Shown here one piece after another: positions 62,593-64,000 of a stretch of DNA of 64,000 nucleotides. Positions within the stretch are counted from its first letter, which is position 1. Every line of letters starts with the position of its first letter. Position numbers and translations under genes: made by a program. The notes under the pieces are model-generated. The model saw only the letters and a list, made by a program, of their open reading frames with translations, had not been told where the DNA came from and searched no databases. The DNA is from Thermogutta terrifontis (GTDB taxonomy: Bacteria; Planctomycetota; Planctomycetia; Pirellulales; Thermoguttaceae): the NCBI RefSeq assembly GCF_002277955.1, contig NZ_CP018477.1, forward strand, positions 2,811,206 through 2,875,205, given 5' to 3'.

Positions 62593-64000
62593 AAACGCGC
62601 TTTCACATTACACGGGGGCTCCGCCGGTTTGGGTGCTGTTCCTTCCTGGATCTTATCGCGCTGTGGATTCGGTTTCGCGGGCTGTTTTTCGCTCTCGGCG
62701 TGATTCTGGTTGCGGTGGCGGTGCCTCTGTCGGCCCGGTTGTCTGTGGACCGATCTCTCATCCGCATGCTTGCGGCAAACGATCCGGAACGTCAAACGTG
62801 GTCTGAATTTGAGCGTGTCTTTGGGACGCAAGATTTCGTCTTAATCGCTTATCGAGATCCCACACTTCTCGCCCCAAACGGAGAGGGCATTGCACGATTG
62901 GCCGGGGTGGCTCAACGGTTTCGTGCTGTCTCCGGAGTCAAAGACGTTTGGAGCTTAGACCAGCTCCTGGGGCCGGCGATTGTCACCCGATCTTCCCTTG
63001 CGGAATCCGTGCGTCGGCTGTTCGAGAACTACACCCACAACACCCAGGGCGATCTGGCGGCTCTCATCGTGCTTCTTGATTCGGCTTCGGATGACAGGCA
63101 GATTGACCACCGGACGGTGATCGACCAACTCAGCGCGGTCACATCGACTCTACCCCAAGGTGTGATTGTGGGACCACCCGTCGTAGTCGAAACTGGATTC
63201 CGGATGGTCGAGCGCGATGGTTCCCGGATCACGTGGACGGCGGGAGTACTTCTGGCCGGTGTCATCCTCATCTGTTCGGGAGAACTCCGCTGGGTCTTGA
63301 TAGCGCCCATTCTTATTGCTACCAGCGTGACAGGGGCCAAGGCCACATTTGGGCTGTTGGGAGGTTCGGGGAGTCTCATCGATTCCACGCTGGTAGCGGT
63401 GATTACAGTGATCACCGTGGCCACCCTCATGCATCTGGTTGTTCGGGTGGAAGACGCCAGGCGAAGGGGTGATTCAGCGGAGGCCGCAATCCGGGAGAGT
63501 ACCCGACGCCTCATTCTTCCGGTCGCCCTGGCCCTGGTGACTGACGCGATTGGTTTCGCGGCTTTAACAGTCTCCGGAATTACACCGGTGCGAAGCTTTG
63601 CCCTTGTGGCCATGCTGGCAGTGGGCTGGCTCCTGATCGCGATGATCTGCTTTTTCCCGGCCACGTTCATGGCGGCGGAAGCGATCACGATTCGAATACA
63701 ACGAGAAACACGCGGTTACTCTTCATCCTTCTCTTCTTTTCGTGCTGAGGCACTGAGACGCTTCGTCATTGACGCGGGACCGTTGCGATTGTTTCTGCGT
63801 CGGATACTGACAACCGCGTTGCGACACCGGTGGCTGGTCCTCGCTGGGGCGTCAGCTCTCATGATGGTAGGTACGTGGGGCTGGCTTCATGCGAAGTTCG
63901 AGACCGACTTCACCCGCAGCTTTCGCGAAGGCAGTGAGATTGTGCGGGCTTACGAGTTGCTCGATCGTGAGCTTGGGGGAGCTGGAGTCTGGGATATTGC
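62589..64000 (+). CDS. MMPL/RND-superfamily membrane protein, 3' end cut by window
   Basis: The frame starts at the ATG overlapping the previous TGA, with AGGAGG just upstream, and runs open to the window end (about 470 codons). Residues about 30-52 form the first transmembrane helix (FFALGVILVAVAVPL). An extracytoplasmic loop follows with VDRSLIRMLAANDPE and VKDVWSLDQLL, then a bundle of helices near 210-370 (WTAGVLLAGVILIC; LVAVITVITVATLMHLV; FALVAMLAVGWLLIAMICFF). A second repeat begins near FETDFTRSFREGSEIV at the edge. This is the layout of MMPL-type exporters of lipids or hopanoids; cargo is unknown. It may be cotranscribed with the oxidoreductase. Confidence 0.82.
   Translation, partial: MKTRFHITRGLRRFGCCSFLDLIALWIRFRGLFFALGVILVAVAVPLSARLSVDRSLIRMLAANDPERQTWSEFERVFGTQDFVLIAYRDPTLLAPNGEGIARLAGVAQRFRAVSGVKDVWSLDQLLGPAIVTRSSLAESVRRLFENYTHNTQGDLAALIVLLDSASDDRQIDHRTVIDQLSAVTSTLPQGVIVGPPVVVETGFRMVERDGSRITWTAGVLLAGVILICSGELRWVLIAPILIATSVTGAKATFGLLGGSGSLIDSTLVAVITVITVATLMHLVVRVEDARRRGDSAEAAIRESTRRLILPVALALVTDAIGFAALTVSGITPVRSFALVAMLAVGWLLIAMICFFPATFMAAEAITIRIQRETRGYSSSFSSFRAEALRRFVIDAGPLRLFLRRILTTALRHRWLVLAGASALMMVGTWGWLHAKFETDFTRSFREGSEIVRAYELLDRELGGAGVWDI

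Overview
The window looks like the chromosome of a planctomycete, perhaps a Thermogutta-like or other Pirellulales relative. The genus is inference from gene style, not proof. Pointers are secreted sulfatase, DUF1570, DUF4091/GH123-like and ceramidase-like proteins, zinc-ribbon proteins with GYF or DUF1559-like parts, several Tat- or Sec-targeted versions of normally cytoplasmic enzyme folds, and a planctomycete-type integrase.

Region 1 (1-34 kb) is ordinary chromosome. It holds a partial Gfo/Idh/MocA oxidoreductase, the E2 and E3 subunits of a 2-oxoacid dehydrogenase, a J-domain-like membrane protein, a sulfatase, an ffs-dnaX-ybaB group (SRP RNA found by its conserved core), a sugar nucleotidyltransferase, a coupled pair of envelope proteins, hisD-hisC-hisB, and a run of secreted or Tat-targeted catabolic proteins. 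Intergenic gaps near 9.5-10.2 kb and 27.1-27.6 kb carry members of dispersed palindrome families.

Region 2 (34.2-46.5 kb) is a complete type II-C CRISPR-Cas locus. Two unrecognised genes and a terminator lie left of an array of 81 repeats (36 bp, all read as identical) with 80 spacers of 27-31 bp. cas2, cas1 and cas9 follow on the minus strand. Divergent from cas9 is a tracrRNA gene with a clear promoter (TTGACA-17-TACTAT), an anti-repeat matching 32 of 36 positions, two hairpins and a rho-independent terminator. The tracrRNA strand shows that crRNAs are made from the plus strand, so the array runs convergently into cas2. No csn2 or cas4 is present. The array has a duplicated block of spacers and a degenerate repeat one spacer length before repeat 1.

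Region 3 (46.4-50.6 kb) is gene-poor: an esterase-like hydrolase, a mosaic of imperfect palindromes, and a decayed primase-helicase remnant.

Region 4 (about 50.4-59.1 kb) is a compact integrative element beside tRNA-Leu(CAG). It encodes an AlpA-like HTH protein, a RepA-type helicase, small proteins, a fused HK97-type prohead protease-major capsid protein, an XRE-like regulator and a tyrosine integrase, but no terminase, portal or tail genes. I read it as a candidate capsid-encoding phage satellite or a reduced prophage. Its early leader has twin palindromes and a 12-bp inverted repeat that would hide a ribosome binding site.

Region 5 (59-64 kb) returns to ordinary chromosome: CCA-adding enzyme, a small coiled-coil protein, an Old Yellow Enzyme-family oxidoreductase and an MMPL/RND-type membrane protein cut by the window end.
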